From NCBI GenBank assembly GCA_017541025.1, contig JAFXZY010000011.1, forward strand, positions 1-64,000: a stretch of 64,000 nt of DNA. Reading direction: 5' to 3'. Position 1 is the first letter of the stretch; each line of letters begins with the position of its first letter. A program made the translations under genes and the position numbers. Positions 1-8,165 of this stretch are shown here, piece by piece. Source of the stretch: Bacteroidaceae bacterium. Its GTDB lineage: Bacteria > Bacteroidota > Bacteroidia > Bacteroidales > Bacteroidaceae. The notes beneath the pieces are model-generated. The model had not been told where the DNA came from. It saw only the letters and a program-made list of their open reading frames with translations, and ran no database searches.

Positions 1-1
1 T

Positions 2-307
2 ATATACGATAGAGCGTTTCCTCTTTACTCACAATCAAGATGTATGAATGATTATGTGTTACTTGAAGTGAATGGTTTATACATCCATAATAGTGAAGCT
101 ATATTTCCAGACTCTACTTGCAGGACAGATTATTATTTGCTCCGCAAGACTGATACTACTTATTTCTTCCTTATCAAATGGAGCGATGCGAGGAAGTACA
201 CATGGGATGAAATACGTAAGAACAAGCTTTATCGCAAATGGGTGGCTACTAGGAACAAGAAAGACGAATACGAAAAGAATATAAGGTACTCTGATTCAGA
301 CAATTAG
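2..307 (+). CDS. C-terminal part of an unidentified protein, cut by the window edge
   Basis: The frame is open from base 2 with no stop before the ATG at 44, so this is more likely the end of a longer gene than an 87-residue ORF starting at 44. The visible 101 residues are rich in Tyr, Arg and Lys, end in a polar stretch (YSDSDN), and show no signal peptide, membrane segment or motif that I recognise. The stop codon at 305-307 is followed within six bases by a 22-bp tandem repeat, so the gene could belong to, or have been interrupted by, a mobile element. Function unknown. Confidence 0.45.
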   Translation: MYDRAFPLYSQSRCMNDYVLLEVNGLYIHNSEAIFPDSTCRTDYYLLRKTDTTYFFLIKWSDARKYTWDEIRKNKLYRKWVATRNKKDEYEKNIRYSDSDN

Positions 308-312
308 TAATA

Positions 313-400
313 CGGCATATCGCTGTCAGCAACTCGGCATGTTGCTACCAGAAAAAGGCCGTGTTGCTCTCAGAGAAACGGCATATTGCTGTGCTAATGT
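313..400. repeat. Four-copy 22-bp tandem repeat, possible IS21-type end
   Basis: Four diverged units start at 313, 335, 357 and 379, exactly 22 bp apart. Each begins CGGCAT or a variant, followed by TGCT about six bases later. From memory, ends of IS21-family elements in Bacteroidales carry multiple repeats of about this size and wording, so this may be a leftover element end. No istA or istB gene is visible here. Confidence 0.55.
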
Positions 401-429
401 AGCCTCTAGGAGGAATATTTAAACAAGTG

Positions 430-993
430 TTATTTCAGGCTGATCTTCTTGGAACGGATTAGCTGGTTCTTGTTGTTGTAATATTGCAGCAACAAGGTAC
501 ATGCGTGGTAGCTTGATAGTTCAGAGAGGTTCTTGATACGTTTCATGAACCGGCCATCTAGGGAGTAGATGTCTATATGATCTGTCTTTGCAGGACTCTT
601 GTCTGTGTAGGTCAATCCGTTTGCATTGTCCTCTGTCATGACAGGAAGTTCTATGGTTAGTGTGTCCTTTCCGTATTCATTTTCTGCGATGATGTCCACC
701 CACACCATGTTTCCTCTGCTTAGGCACTTAAGGTCGACATGCGCTGGAGATGCCTCATGAACCTGAATGATATCATACCATGAACTGTATTCCTGTTCTA
801 CACCTATGGTGATAGAGGTGGCACCAGTATACGTTACATCAAAGCTGAAATCGTATAACGTTTCATAATTGCTGAAGTCGACTTTCTGATTGAAGACGGA
901 AATGACTTTGGGAGCACTTTCTGGTTTGTTCTGGGCACTGATATGGCCGCATACGGCCATAACGAGAAACAAGGATGCGAGTAATCTTTTCAT
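430..993 (-). CDS. Small exported protein with a type IX-like C-terminal tail
   Basis: The product is 187 residues from the ATG at 993. I prefer this start because a signal peptide begins there (MKRLLASLFLVMAVCGHISAQ), whereas the ATG seven codons upstream places polar residues ahead of it. The mature part looks like one small beta-sandwich domain. The last 45 or so residues read like the type IX secretion tail of this phylum: IYSLDGRF, a spacer, then QLIRSKKISLK. The protein is therefore probably exported and possibly surface-delivered, with PorU and PorV encoded later in this window. It resembles the many short secreted proteins of unknown function in Bacteroidales (DUF3244-like in size and layout, assignment uncertain). 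It is monocistronic, with its own -7 box at 1012-1019. Confidence 0.7.
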   Translation of the reverse strand: MKRLLASLFLVMAVCGHISAQNKPESAPKVISVFNQKVDFSNYETLYDFSFDVTYTGATSITIGVEQEYSSWYDIIQVHEASPAHVDLKCLSRGNMVWVDIIAENEYGKDTLTIELPVMTEDNANGLTYTDKSPAKTDHIDIYSLDGRFMKRIKNLSELSSYHACTLLLQYYNNKNQLIRSKKISLK

Positions 994-1011
994 ATCGTTT
1001 GTATTTTGTGG

Positions 1012-1019
1012 CAAAATTA
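1012..1019 (-). promoter_or_regulatory. -7 box for the small exported protein
   Basis: On the minus strand the sequence reads TAATTTTG, a match to the Bacteroidetes -7 consensus TAnnTTTG, 18 bp before the ATG at 993. I see no clear TTTG at the expected -33 position. Confidence 0.5.
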
Positions 1020-1356
1020 GTTATTATTTCTCTTAAAACTTCGGAATTATCGGGAAATCTTATTCAGAATAACATACTTTAACAGACGACGGGTAATGGG
1101 GGAGGGAAAGAGTGCTCAGAAAAGAATTCATTCAAAATATAAGAAGAAAAGGCATTAGGTTTGGACTTTTTTTCTTTTTACAGACCTATATTGTTCCTGA
1201 TTTTCCACCAATAACCACAGAGCAAAGAATTCTTTTTCGTTTTCTCACAGCAAAGAAAATTATTATACTTTAATTACCATAACATAATAATCATATTATA
1301 ATAAATTAACATAGAAGCCTTATGCTTAACACCAAAAGAGGATTGAGATCCCTAAT
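1020..1356. other. AT-rich intergenic stretch with no gene seen
   Basis: Between the promoter of the exported protein and the purA terminator the sequence is AT-rich, with short direct echoes (acagagcaaag near 1218, cacagcaaag near 1247). I find no credible ORF, tRNA-like cloverleaf or long inverted repeat. Confidence 0.5.
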
Positions 1357-1404
1357 AAACATATAAAATAAGCCTCTGTTAAGCGTAATGCAAAACAGAG
1401 GCTT
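1357..1404 (-). terminator. Rho-independent terminator of purA
   Basis: A perfect 11-bp inverted repeat (AAGCCTCTGTT at 1370-1380, AACAGAGGCTT at 1394-1404) encloses a 13-base loop. Read on the minus strand it is followed by a T-rich run, as expected for a terminator 40 bp past the purA stop. Confidence 0.8.
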
Positions 1405-1442
1405 GTTGTTAGTTGGCCATCTTGAGCCTTTTTTCTGTACTT

Positions 1443-2714
1443 TTACTTGCGCTCTATGGTTTGAGCTCGGTCCGGACCAACACTCACAATGGTGATGGGA
1501 GTGCAGGTAGCCTTCTCTATATAAGTAATGTAGTCCTTCAACTGCTGGGGGAACTGTGCCTCGGAGGTCAGTTGGGTGAGGTCGGTCTGCCAACCAGGCA
1601 AATCCTCGTACACAGCTTGCCAACCTTCAGTATCGTAAGGCATGTCGGTAGTGGTAACGCCGTCCTTCTGATAGGCCACGCAAACGCGAATGGTCTTAAA
1701 TGTATCCAGCACGTCGCTCTTCATCATGATGAGTTGTGTTACACCGTTTATCATGATGGCATACTTTAGTGCTACCAAATCCAGCCAACCGCAACGACGG
1801 TTACGCCCTGTAACAGCTCCGTACTCGTGACCAATCTCACGAATCTTGTCGCCTGTCTCATCGAACAGCTCAACGGGGAAGGGGCCTGAACCTACACGTG
1901 TGCTGTATGCCTTGAAGATACCGAATACCTCGCCAATGCTGTTGGGTGCTACACCCAAGCCTGTGCATACGCCGCCACTGACGGTATTGCTGCTGGAAAC
2001 AAAGGGGTAGGTTCCGTGGTCAATATCCAACATGGTACCCTGAGCGCCTTCTGCCAGCACGCTCTTGCCTTGTGCCAGAGCCTTGCCCAGCTCAATCTCT
2101 GTATCGGTAAGCTGGAATTCGCGCATGTACTTGATGCCCTCCATCCAAAGTTTCTCCTCGTCGGTAATGTCAAAATCGGTGTAGTGGAGGTCTTGAAGAA
2201 CCTGCATGTGACGAGCCTTAAGAGTATCGTATTTCTGTTGGAAGTCGGCCAGGATGTCGCCTACGCGCAGACCTGTACGACTGGCCTTCTCGCTATATGT
2301 GGGACCGATTCCCTTACCTGTAGTTCCAACCTTGTTCTTTCCCTTAGCTGCCTCGTATGCACGGTCCAGAACACGGTGCGTGGGCAGAATCAGGTGAGCG
2401 CGCTTGCTGATGTGCAGGCGGCTCTTGAGGTTGTAGCCTGCAGCTTCCAGTTCCTTGGCTTCCTGCATAAAGAGGTCGGGAGCGATGACGCATCCGTTAC
2501 CAATGATGTTCAGTTTCCCTTCGTCGAAGATTCCCGAGGGAATGCTTCTGAGAACAAATTTCTTGCCCTCGAAGATGATGGTGTGTCCGGCATTGGGACC
2601 ACCTGCAAAGCGAGCAACGACGTCATAGCGAGGGGTGAAGCAATCCACTACCTTACCCTTACCTTCGTCTCCGAAAACGATACCCAGCAGGGCATCAACT
2701 TTTCCTTTTTTCAT
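1443..2714 (-). CDS. purA: Adenylosuccinate synthetase
   Basis: PurA joins IMP and aspartate using GTP to give adenylosuccinate, the first committed step from IMP to AMP in the cytosol. The 423-residue product has the family length. The N-terminal GDEGKGK loop lies at residues 15-21 with the catalytic Asp16, and the GGPNAGHT motif places the catalytic His at 44. The SGGVCTGLGVAP and STRVGSGPFP segments of the nucleotide and IMP sites follow. The true start is the ATG at 2714: upstream residues of the longer open frame are low-complexity and belong to the overlapping fur gene. The start overlaps the fur stop as ATGA, implying translational coupling. A strong terminator follows at 1357-1404. 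Confidence 0.95.
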   Translation of the reverse strand: MKKGKVDALLGIVFGDEGKGKVVDCFTPRYDVVARFAGGPNAGHTIIFEGKKFVLRSIPSGIFDEGKLNIIGNGCVIAPDLFMQEAKELEAAGYNLKSRLHISKRAHLILPTHRVLDRAYEAAKGKNKVGTTGKGIGPTYSEKASRTGLRVGDILADFQQKYDTLKARHMQVLQDLHYTDFDITDEEKLWMEGIKYMREFQLTDTEIELGKALAQGKSVLAEGAQGTMLDIDHGTYPFVSSSNTVSGGVCTGLGVAPNSIGEVFGIFKAYSTRVGSGPFPVELFDETGDKIREIGHEYGAVTGRNRRCGWLDLVALKYAIMINGVTQLIMMKSDVLDTFKTIRVCVAYQKDGVTTTDMPYDTEGWQAVYEDLPGWQTDLTQLTSEAQFPQQLKDYITYIEKATCTPITIVSVGPDRAQTIERK

Positions 2715-3232
2715 TTCTTCTGTATTTTTGTTTTTTGTTTTGTCTCTTTTCCTTTGGTCTTCGCCTTCTTCTTTCTGATGCTGTTCTTGACCATGCAACT
2801 GCGGCACAGACCGTGAAAGTACAGCACGGGCTGTGTAATGACGAACTGCTTGCACTTCTGCTCGCTCAACCAGTTCTCAATCTTGCTGCTTTCCAGTTTT
2901 TTTACGGTTCCGCACTTCTGACATACCAGACAGACCAGAGGATGCGGTGTGACGCAGCATTCGTAATGAGCAGCACGCACCAAGGTGTGCTTGATGACCA
3001 GTGAAGCATCTTCGAACAACTTGAGCGTGTTGAAGAGGGTGACCCTGCTGACTTTGAACTTGGCTTCCTTTTCCATGATCTCTTGCAGCTCGTCTATGCT
3101 GAAGATGCCTGATATTTGGCATATGATACGCAGAATCTCAAAACGCTCTGGCGTCTTGCGTATGTTTTTGCCCTTTATGTACTCCGTGAGTAGTTGGGCA
3201 GCCAAGTTGTATAAGTCTGTATTCTCACTCAT
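2711..3232 (-). CDS. Fur-family metal-responsive transcriptional regulator
   Basis: This 173-residue protein has the Fur layout: an N-terminal winged helix (KTPERFEILRIICQ, then the recognition region VSRVTLFNTLKLFEDASLV) and a C-terminal metal-binding dimer domain. The C-terminal part holds the two structural zinc pairs, seen as CLVCQKCG and CRSC, with the HYECC and HPL ligands between. Whether it senses iron, zinc or peroxide cannot be read from the sequence. The ATG at 3232 fits the promoter at 3242-3272. A basic tail (KKKAKTKGKETKQKTK) follows the domain and is longer than usual. Its stop overlaps the start of purA, so the regulator and purA are cotranscribed; this arrangement is seen in other Bacteroidales, to my recollection. 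Confidence 0.9.
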   Translation of the reverse strand: MSENTDLYNLAAQLLTEYIKGKNIRKTPERFEILRIICQISGIFSIDELQEIMEKEAKFKVSRVTLFNTLKLFEDASLVIKHTLVRAAHYECCVTPHPLVCLVCQKCGTVKKLESSKIENWLSEQKCKQFVITQPVLYFHGLCRSCMVKNSIRKKKAKTKGKETKQKTKIQKK

Positions 3233-3241
3233 TCGCGAGTG

Positions 3242-3272
3242 CAAAGTTACGAATAAGTGAGGGAAATGCAAA
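3242..3272 (-). promoter_or_regulatory. Promoter of fur-purA (TTTG, 19 bp, TAACTTTG)
   Basis: On the minus strand TTTG at 3269-3272 is followed after exactly 19 bp by TAACTTTG (3242-3249), a full Bacteroidetes -33/-7 promoter. The spacer end CTTATTCG is shared with the promoters at 17435-17466 and 61736-61766. Confidence 0.8.
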
Positions 3273-3290
3273 GGGAAACAGAATTTATTT

Positions 3291-3839
3291 TTATTCCAAG
3301 AAAGAAGTCGCCGCTATGATGGCTTTCCGAAGGGGAAGGTCGGCAGATGGGAGCAGCGATTGTGCCTGATCTTTCAGTTCGCTGACGGAGCGCTCCTGAA
3401 GTTGGGCCCCTTGCTGGAGCAGTCTTGCTATGCAGAGGAAACCGCATAGCTGTCGCATGGGGGAAGGTGATGCAATCCACTCGAAGGCTGTAACAGCGCA
3501 CCAGGGCTCCTTGCTGAGGAGTTGCATGCAGAGGACTTGTGCCACCTCTGCTGTGGGGATTTCATCCACCCAGATGTCGGCTATTTCGGGCAGGAACTCC
3601 TGTGGGGGCATGAGCATGGTAGCCAGGAACTTGCACTCACGTATGTTCTCGTTCCAAAGTTCCTGAGCCAGTTGGCGTGAAGGTTGAAACTCTTCGGCAA
3701 TGCTCTGCAAACGTGGCAATTCAACGCCGAACACCAGTTTGTAGGGTGCTCCTGCTTCACGCATTCTGGCACTGAGATTACCGTTCATGGCGGCATGCAG
3801 TTCTTTCTTTATATCAAGGATTACTGTAGAGACTTCCAT
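3291..3839 (-). CDS. DNA alkylation repair (AlkD-like) HEAT-repeat protein
   Basis: The 182-residue product is almost wholly helical, with paired amphipathic helices typical of the HEAT-like AlkD fold (for example ELWNENIRECKFLATMLM and WCAVTAFEWIA). AlkD-type glycosylases remove bulky alkylated bases. This short form resembles Bacteroidetes proteins annotated as DNA alkylation repair enzymes, but I cannot point to a confirmed catalytic residue, so the activity is inferred. The start overlaps the end of the DPP III gene by 26 bp, placing it third in the AraC-DPP III-AlkD operon. An alternative ATG lies at 3788. The first start is preferred because it keeps the N-terminal helix. Confidence 0.6.
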   Translation of the reverse strand: MEVSTVILDIKKELHAAMNGNLSARMREAGAPYKLVFGVELPRLQSIAEEFQPSRQLAQELWNENIRECKFLATMLMPPQEFLPEIADIWVDEIPTAEVAQVLCMQLLSKEPWCAVTAFEWIASPSPMRQLCGFLCIARLLQQGAQLQERSVSELKDQAQSLLPSADLPLRKAIIAATSFLE

Positions 3840-5739
3840 ATCGTAACATCTGGTGGTCGTAGGCTTCGCCGTAGCGGATTTCTACATCGCATACGTTGCC
3901 TTTCGCATCATAAACAAGTTCATATTCGGGATTGATGAACCCCTTGTAGGGTGAGAGGTTGAGCGCACGCCATCGGTGTAATACCTCTGCATGCAGCAGG
4001 GCATCAACTTTTACTCCGTACTCCTCAACCAGCTGACGAGCAGCAGACAAGTCCCCCTCGCTCTTTATGCGCTGAATCTCTGCCAGCAAGGTGGCAAAGG
4101 CTGTGCGCAGGATGGGGTAGGAGTGAACCTTGATGTAGTGCTTGCCGTCCTTCTGTGCAAGGCTGGCGGCTTCCGGGAAATGCTGAAGTGTCCAACGGGC
4201 AATGAGGGCACGGTTGCGCATGTGGGCTTCCTCAATCTGGTGCCCTTCTTCTATACGAACCAACTGCGTGAGGACTCCATTCATAAGATAGCTGTAATAT
4301 TGCGCCTGATAGGCTTCGGCATTGGGGGTGAGACCCAGTTCCACCAGTTTCTCATCAGCCAGATAGTAAAGACCGAAGAGGTCGGCACGCGCTTCTTCTA
4401 TAGTACTGCCGTAGGCTTTCAGCGCATCAGGGTCGATACCTGGCAACAACTGTCCACTGCCATGACCTAAGCATTCATGAAGGTCGGTATGCAAATCATC
4501 ACAGATACCTGCATACTTATTTAATAAGGTAAGGGTTGGTTCATCTATTACAAACTCCTGACGAAGGCCGCTGTCCTTGGCAGCTTCATCGTAAGCATGC
4601 GTAAGGTTGCCTATGGTAACACTCTTGCTGCCGTACTCGGCTCTTACCCAGTTGCTGTTGGGCAGGTTGATGCCTATGGCGCTGCTTGGGTAGAGGTCGC
4701 CTCCCAGAATGGCAGCATTGATGACCTTTGCCGAAACACCCTTGCACTCCTTCTTTCGGAAGCGAGGGTCAATGGGCGAATGGTCTTCGAACCACTGTGC
4801 ATTATCGCTTAGTGCCTGTGAACGACGGGTTGCTATGGGGTCGACAAAATTCACATATCCTTCCCAACTGGCTTTCAAACCCAGAGGGTCGCCATACACT
4901 TCGGTAAAGCCGTTGGTAAAGTCCACCTGACTTTCTGTGTCCTGCACCCAAAGGATGGTATATTCATCAAAGGTTTTCAGATGGCCGCTCCGGTAGAACT
5001 CAATCAGTTTCTCAATGACAGCCTGCTGATTCTTATTCTCAGCAAAGGGTATGGCATCTTGAAGAGCGGCAATGATACGGTCGATGTATGGTCCGTACAG
5101 GCCTCCGCTTTTCCACACGTTTTCGTGTAACGAGCCATCAGGCAATTTTTCCAGCCTGCTGTTCATACCATACATTATGGGATGCCGGCTGTCCCCCTTC
5201 TCTTTCTGACGGGCATAGAAAGCCTCGGCTTCAGCCTGTGTAATACCGTTCTGATAATAGTTACTGGCGGAAGTCAGCAACAGATCGTCGCCTTCAGCCT
5301 GATTCACTCGTTTGCTGAGGACGGTAGGATCAAAAATGATGGGAAGCAGGTCGTCAACATCCACACCCACTTCTCTTGCTGCATCCATAAAGAACTGCTG
5401 GGAAAAGCCAGGTGTGAACTTCTGGTATCCGTAATGATGGTGGATGCCGTTGCTGAACCATACACGTTTCAGGTAAATGGCAAACTGCTGGAAGTCGGCA
5501 GAGGAACGGTTGCCCTGATATTGTGTATAAATAGATTCCAGCACCTGACGTATGCGCAGATTATAGGCTCCGTTCTGGTCCCACAATATATCACGTCCCA
5601 TAAGTGCCGCCCTGCTAAGGTGGTAAATGAGAAGTTTCTGTCTGAGACTCAGTTCCCGAAAACCGGGAACCTGATAACGGAGAAGTTGAATGTCGGCAAA
5701 GCGCTCGTCCTGAAAAATAAAGTCACTCTGCTCCAACAT
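3814..5739 (-). CDS. Dipeptidyl peptidase III family metallopeptidase (M49)
   Basis: DPP III removes dipeptides from the N-terminus of oligopeptides using one zinc ion. The M49 zinc motif HExxGH is present as HECLGH at residues 421-426, and the second motif, with the third zinc ligand, as EEARAD at 448-453. At 641 residues the size is right. No signal peptide is seen at this start (MLEQSDF), so the enzyme is predicted cytosolic, whereas some Bacteroidales homologues are exported. Its ATG overlaps the stop of the upstream AraC-type regulator as TAATG, so the two are translationally coupled, and the regulator may control peptide use. Assignment is secure from the paired motifs; the physiological substrate is unknown. 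Confidence 0.93.
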   Translation of the reverse strand: MLEQSDFIFQDERFADIQLLRYQVPGFRELSLRQKLLIYHLSRAALMGRDILWDQNGAYNLRIRQVLESIYTQYQGNRSSADFQQFAIYLKRVWFSNGIHHHYGYQKFTPGFSQQFFMDAAREVGVDVDDLLPIIFDPTVLSKRVNQAEGDDLLLTSASNYYQNGITQAEAEAFYARQKEKGDSRHPIMYGMNSRLEKLPDGSLHENVWKSGGLYGPYIDRIIAALQDAIPFAENKNQQAVIEKLIEFYRSGHLKTFDEYTILWVQDTESQVDFTNGFTEVYGDPLGLKASWEGYVNFVDPIATRRSQALSDNAQWFEDHSPIDPRFRKKECKGVSAKVINAAILGGDLYPSSAIGINLPNSNWVRAEYGSKSVTIGNLTHAYDEAAKDSGLRQEFVIDEPTLTLLNKYAGICDDLHTDLHECLGHGSGQLLPGIDPDALKAYGSTIEEARADLFGLYYLADEKLVELGLTPNAEAYQAQYYSYLMNGVLTQLVRIEEGHQIEEAHMRNRALIARWTLQHFPEAASLAQKDGKHYIKVHSYPILRTAFATLLAEIQRIKSEGDLSAARQLVEEYGVKVDALLHAEVLHRWRALNLSPYKGFINPEYELVYDAKGNVCDVEIRYGEAYDHQMLRYGSLYSNP

Positions 5740-6218
5740 TATTTATCTTGGTTCTTCTTGGAGGCAGTCCTTCTTTTCTTTTTGGATTCAAGCTTCTCCT
5801 GAAGCATCTCTATGTTGGTTATTCTGTATTCGCGGGGGGTAATGCCCACACGTTTGTAGAATGCAACGTAGAAACATTGTCTGTTTTGGAAACCGACGGC
5901 CAATGCAATATCCTCGATGTTCATGTTCAGATATCTGCGGTCCTTAAGCATATACATAGCTTCCTTGATACGGAACTCGTTCACCATCTGTGAATAGTTG
6001 TCCTGATATCGCATGTTTATAATGGCACTGATGTATCTGACATTCGTGTTCAGTTCTTCTGCCATTTTCTTGGCAGAGTAGTTACAGTCGCGATACTTCT
6101 TTTCTACAATAAACTTCGCCATTATCTTTTGGTAAACCTCATCCACGGTTTCCAATTTAAGCAACGACCTGTAAAGAGGAGTCTTCTGCTTTTTCTCTGT
6201 TAAATTGTACTTTGCCAT
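5739..6218 (-). CDS. AraC-type helix-turn-helix regulator
   Basis: The 159-residue protein has a short N-terminal part and a C-terminal AraC-type double helix-turn-helix. The first helix pair lies around YSAKKMAEELNTNVRYISAIIN. The second carries the family signature IEDIALAVGFQNRQCFYVAFYKRVGITPREYR. No ligand-binding cupin or kinase domain is attached, so the effector, if any, is unknown. I chose the ATG at 6218 (MAKYNLTEKK) over the ATG at 6254 because the -7 box TACATTTG sits at 6252-6259, which would overlap the longer reading. The C-terminus is lysine-rich. It is the first gene of the operon with DPP III. Confidence 0.88.
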   Translation of the reverse strand: MAKYNLTEKKQKTPLYRSLLKLETVDEVYQKIMAKFIVEKKYRDCNYSAKKMAEELNTNVRYISAIINMRYQDNYSQMVNEFRIKEAMYMLKDRRYLNMNIEDIALAVGFQNRQCFYVAFYKRVGITPREYRITNIEMLQEKLESKKKRRTASKKNQDK

Positions 6219-6251
6219 TGTTTCCGATATAAATATTGAAAATATTCGTTG

Positions 6252-6309
6252 CAAATGTACAAATGTTTTCTGAATTATGTAAAGAATTCAAAAAAAAATG
6301 ATATTTTTG
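6252..6309. promoter_or_regulatory. Divergent promoters of the AraC-type gene and recQ
   Basis: Minus-strand TACATTTG at 6252-6259 and plus-strand TATTTTTG at 6302-6309 both match TAnnTTTG. They lie 34 bp before the regulator ATG and 24 bp before the recQ ATG. Neither has an obvious TTTG at the ideal -33 spacing. Confidence 0.5.
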
Positions 6310-6332
6310 TGCAATTTTTTTTACATCCTGAT

Positions 6333-8165
6333 ATGGAAAATGTATTAAAACGCTATTTTGGATATGATAATTTCCGTCCTTTTCAGCGTGAAATTATAGA
6401 AAATATAATGCAGGGACACTCTTCCTTGGTGCTGATGCCCACGGGTGGAGGAAAAAGTCTTTGCTACCAGTTGCCCGCCTTGATGATGGAGGGGACAGCT
6501 ATTGTAATATCTCCCCTGATTTCATTGATGCGCGACCAGGTGCGTCAGCTGCACAGTAACGGTATTCAGGCTGTTGCATTGAACAGTAGTGAGGAGGATT
6601 TTGACATGATGACCCTCCAGCGTGAGTGTGAGGACGGTCATGTGAAGCTTATCTTTCTGTCGCCCGAGCGTCTGATGCTGGAACTTCCCCGTTTGCTTAG
6701 GGCTATCCGTATTTCCCTGATTGCTGTGGATGAGGCGCATTGTATCTCGCAATGGGGACATGATTTCAGACCAGAATACAGTCAGTTGGGAATCCTGCGC
6801 GAAAAGTTCCCTCAGGTACCTATAGTTGCCCTTACAGCTACTGCTGACAAAGTGACCCGCTTTGACATTCTGAATCAGTTGAATATCCCCGATGCCGAGG
6901 TGTTCATAGGAAGTTTTGACCGTCCCAACCTAAGCCTTGATGTCAGGCGAGGGCTGGATTCCTACGAGAAGCGTATCGCCATACTGCACTTTTTGGCTTC
7001 GCATCAGGGGGAGCCAGGCATAATCTATTGCCTGAGCAAGAAGAATGCTGAGAGCATGGCCGCCTTCCTGCAGGCACACCATGTGGAAGCTGCTGTGTAT
7101 CATGCGGGATTGCCGTTGATAGAACGCAACAGGGCGCAGGAGGATTTCCTGAACGACAGGGTACAGGTGGTATGTGCTACCATTGCCTTTGGCATGGGAA
7201 TCAATAAGGGGAATGTCCGATTCGTAATTCATTACAATTTGCCTAAAAGCATCGAAAATTATTATCAGGAGATAGGAAGGGCAGGTCGTGACGGTGCTCC
7301 TGCCGATACGCTGCTGTTCTATAATGCGGCAGATATTGTTCAGCTTACACGGTTTGCCCAAACCAGCGGACAGAGCGAGATAAATATGGAACGCTTGAGC
7401 CGTATGCGTGAATATGCTGAGGCCAATGTGTGCCGAAGGAGAATCCTGCTGAATTACTTTGGTCAGGAGACTGCCAGCAATTGCCATAACTGTGATGTGT
7501 GCCAGCATCCGCCTCAGTTGTTCGACGGTACAAAGTACGTTCAGATGGCATTAAGTGCTGTTGTCCGTGCCAACCAGATGATATCTATGCACACCTGTAT
7601 CGATATTCTTTGCGGTATTCCTTCTCAAGAGGTTGGCAAGTGTCAATACTTCAAGCTGAAGACCTTCGGCGTGGGAAGGGATGTGCCGCCAAAAGACTGG
7701 AAGGATTATCTCCTGCAGATGTTGCAACGGGGTTTTGTAGAGATTATGTACGACCAGTACAATCATTTGCGTATCACGGAACTGGGCAGGCAGGTGCTTT
7801 ATGGCGAACGTCAGGCTATGCTGGCAGTGATAAGGCGCGAGGTACAGCCTCCAAAGGGGAAACGAAGGCAGGTGAGCCAGAAGGAAATGCTGCCCGGATT
7901 GTGGAATATCCCCAGGAATGAGCCGCTGGAGGACAAGGAACTCTTTGAAACGTTACGGCATTTACGACTCCGACTGGCCCAGCAGAAGGGCGAGCCTCCC
8001 TTTGTTATTATGTCGGACAAGGTGTTGCACCAGTTGGCCACCTATAAGCCCACCACTATGCAGGCCTTCGGAAATATCAATGGAATAGGGGAGTATAAAT
8101 GTGCCACCTACGGTCCGGTGTTTCTGCCCGTGATTATTCAGCACATATCAGATTCCGGCACCTGA
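6333..8165 (+). CDS. recQ: ATP-dependent DNA helicase RecQ
   Basis: RecQ unwinds DNA 3' to 5' in recombination and fork repair. The 610-residue product has the full family order: Walker A MPTGGGKS at residues 35-42, the DEAH box (AVDEAHCISQWGHDFRPEY), the helicase C motif FGMGINKGNVRFVIHYNLP, the QEIGRAGRDG motif VI, a four-cysteine zinc site (NVCRR through NCHNCDVC), the winged helix, and a C-terminal HRDC-like domain (FVIMSDKVLHQLATYKPTT). I place the start at 6333 because it gives MENVLKRYFGYDNFRPFQ, the standard beginning, just after a -7 box. Its end overlaps the end of the convergent zinc-hook gene by 28 bp. Confidence 0.95.
   Translation: MENVLKRYFGYDNFRPFQREIIENIMQGHSSLVLMPTGGGKSLCYQLPALMMEGTAIVISPLISLMRDQVRQLHSNGIQAVALNSSEEDFDMMTLQRECEDGHVKLIFLSPERLMLELPRLLRAIRISLIAVDEAHCISQWGHDFRPEYSQLGILREKFPQVPIVALTATADKVTRFDILNQLNIPDAEVFIGSFDRPNLSLDVRRGLDSYEKRIAILHFLASHQGEPGIIYCLSKKNAESMAAFLQAHHVEAAVYHAGLPLIERNRAQEDFLNDRVQVVCATIAFGMGINKGNVRFVIHYNLPKSIENYYQEIGRAGRDGAPADTLLFYNAADIVQLTRFAQTSGQSEINMERLSRMREYAEANVCRRRILLNYFGQETASNCHNCDVCQHPPQLFDGTKYVQMALSAVVRANQMISMHTCIDILCGIPSQEVGKCQYFKLKTFGVGRDVPPKDWKDYLLQMLQRGFVEIMYDQYNHLRITELGRQVLYGERQAMLAVIRREVQPPKGKRRQVSQKEMLPGLWNIPRNEPLEDKELFETLRHLRLRLAQQKGEPPFVIMSDKVLHQLATYKPTTMQAFGNINGIGEYKCATYGPVFLPVIIQHISDSGT

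Noticed and set aside
2016-2816. 266-codon open frame on the plus strand
   Set aside because: Antisense to purA and the fur-purA junction; no domain or leader supports it.
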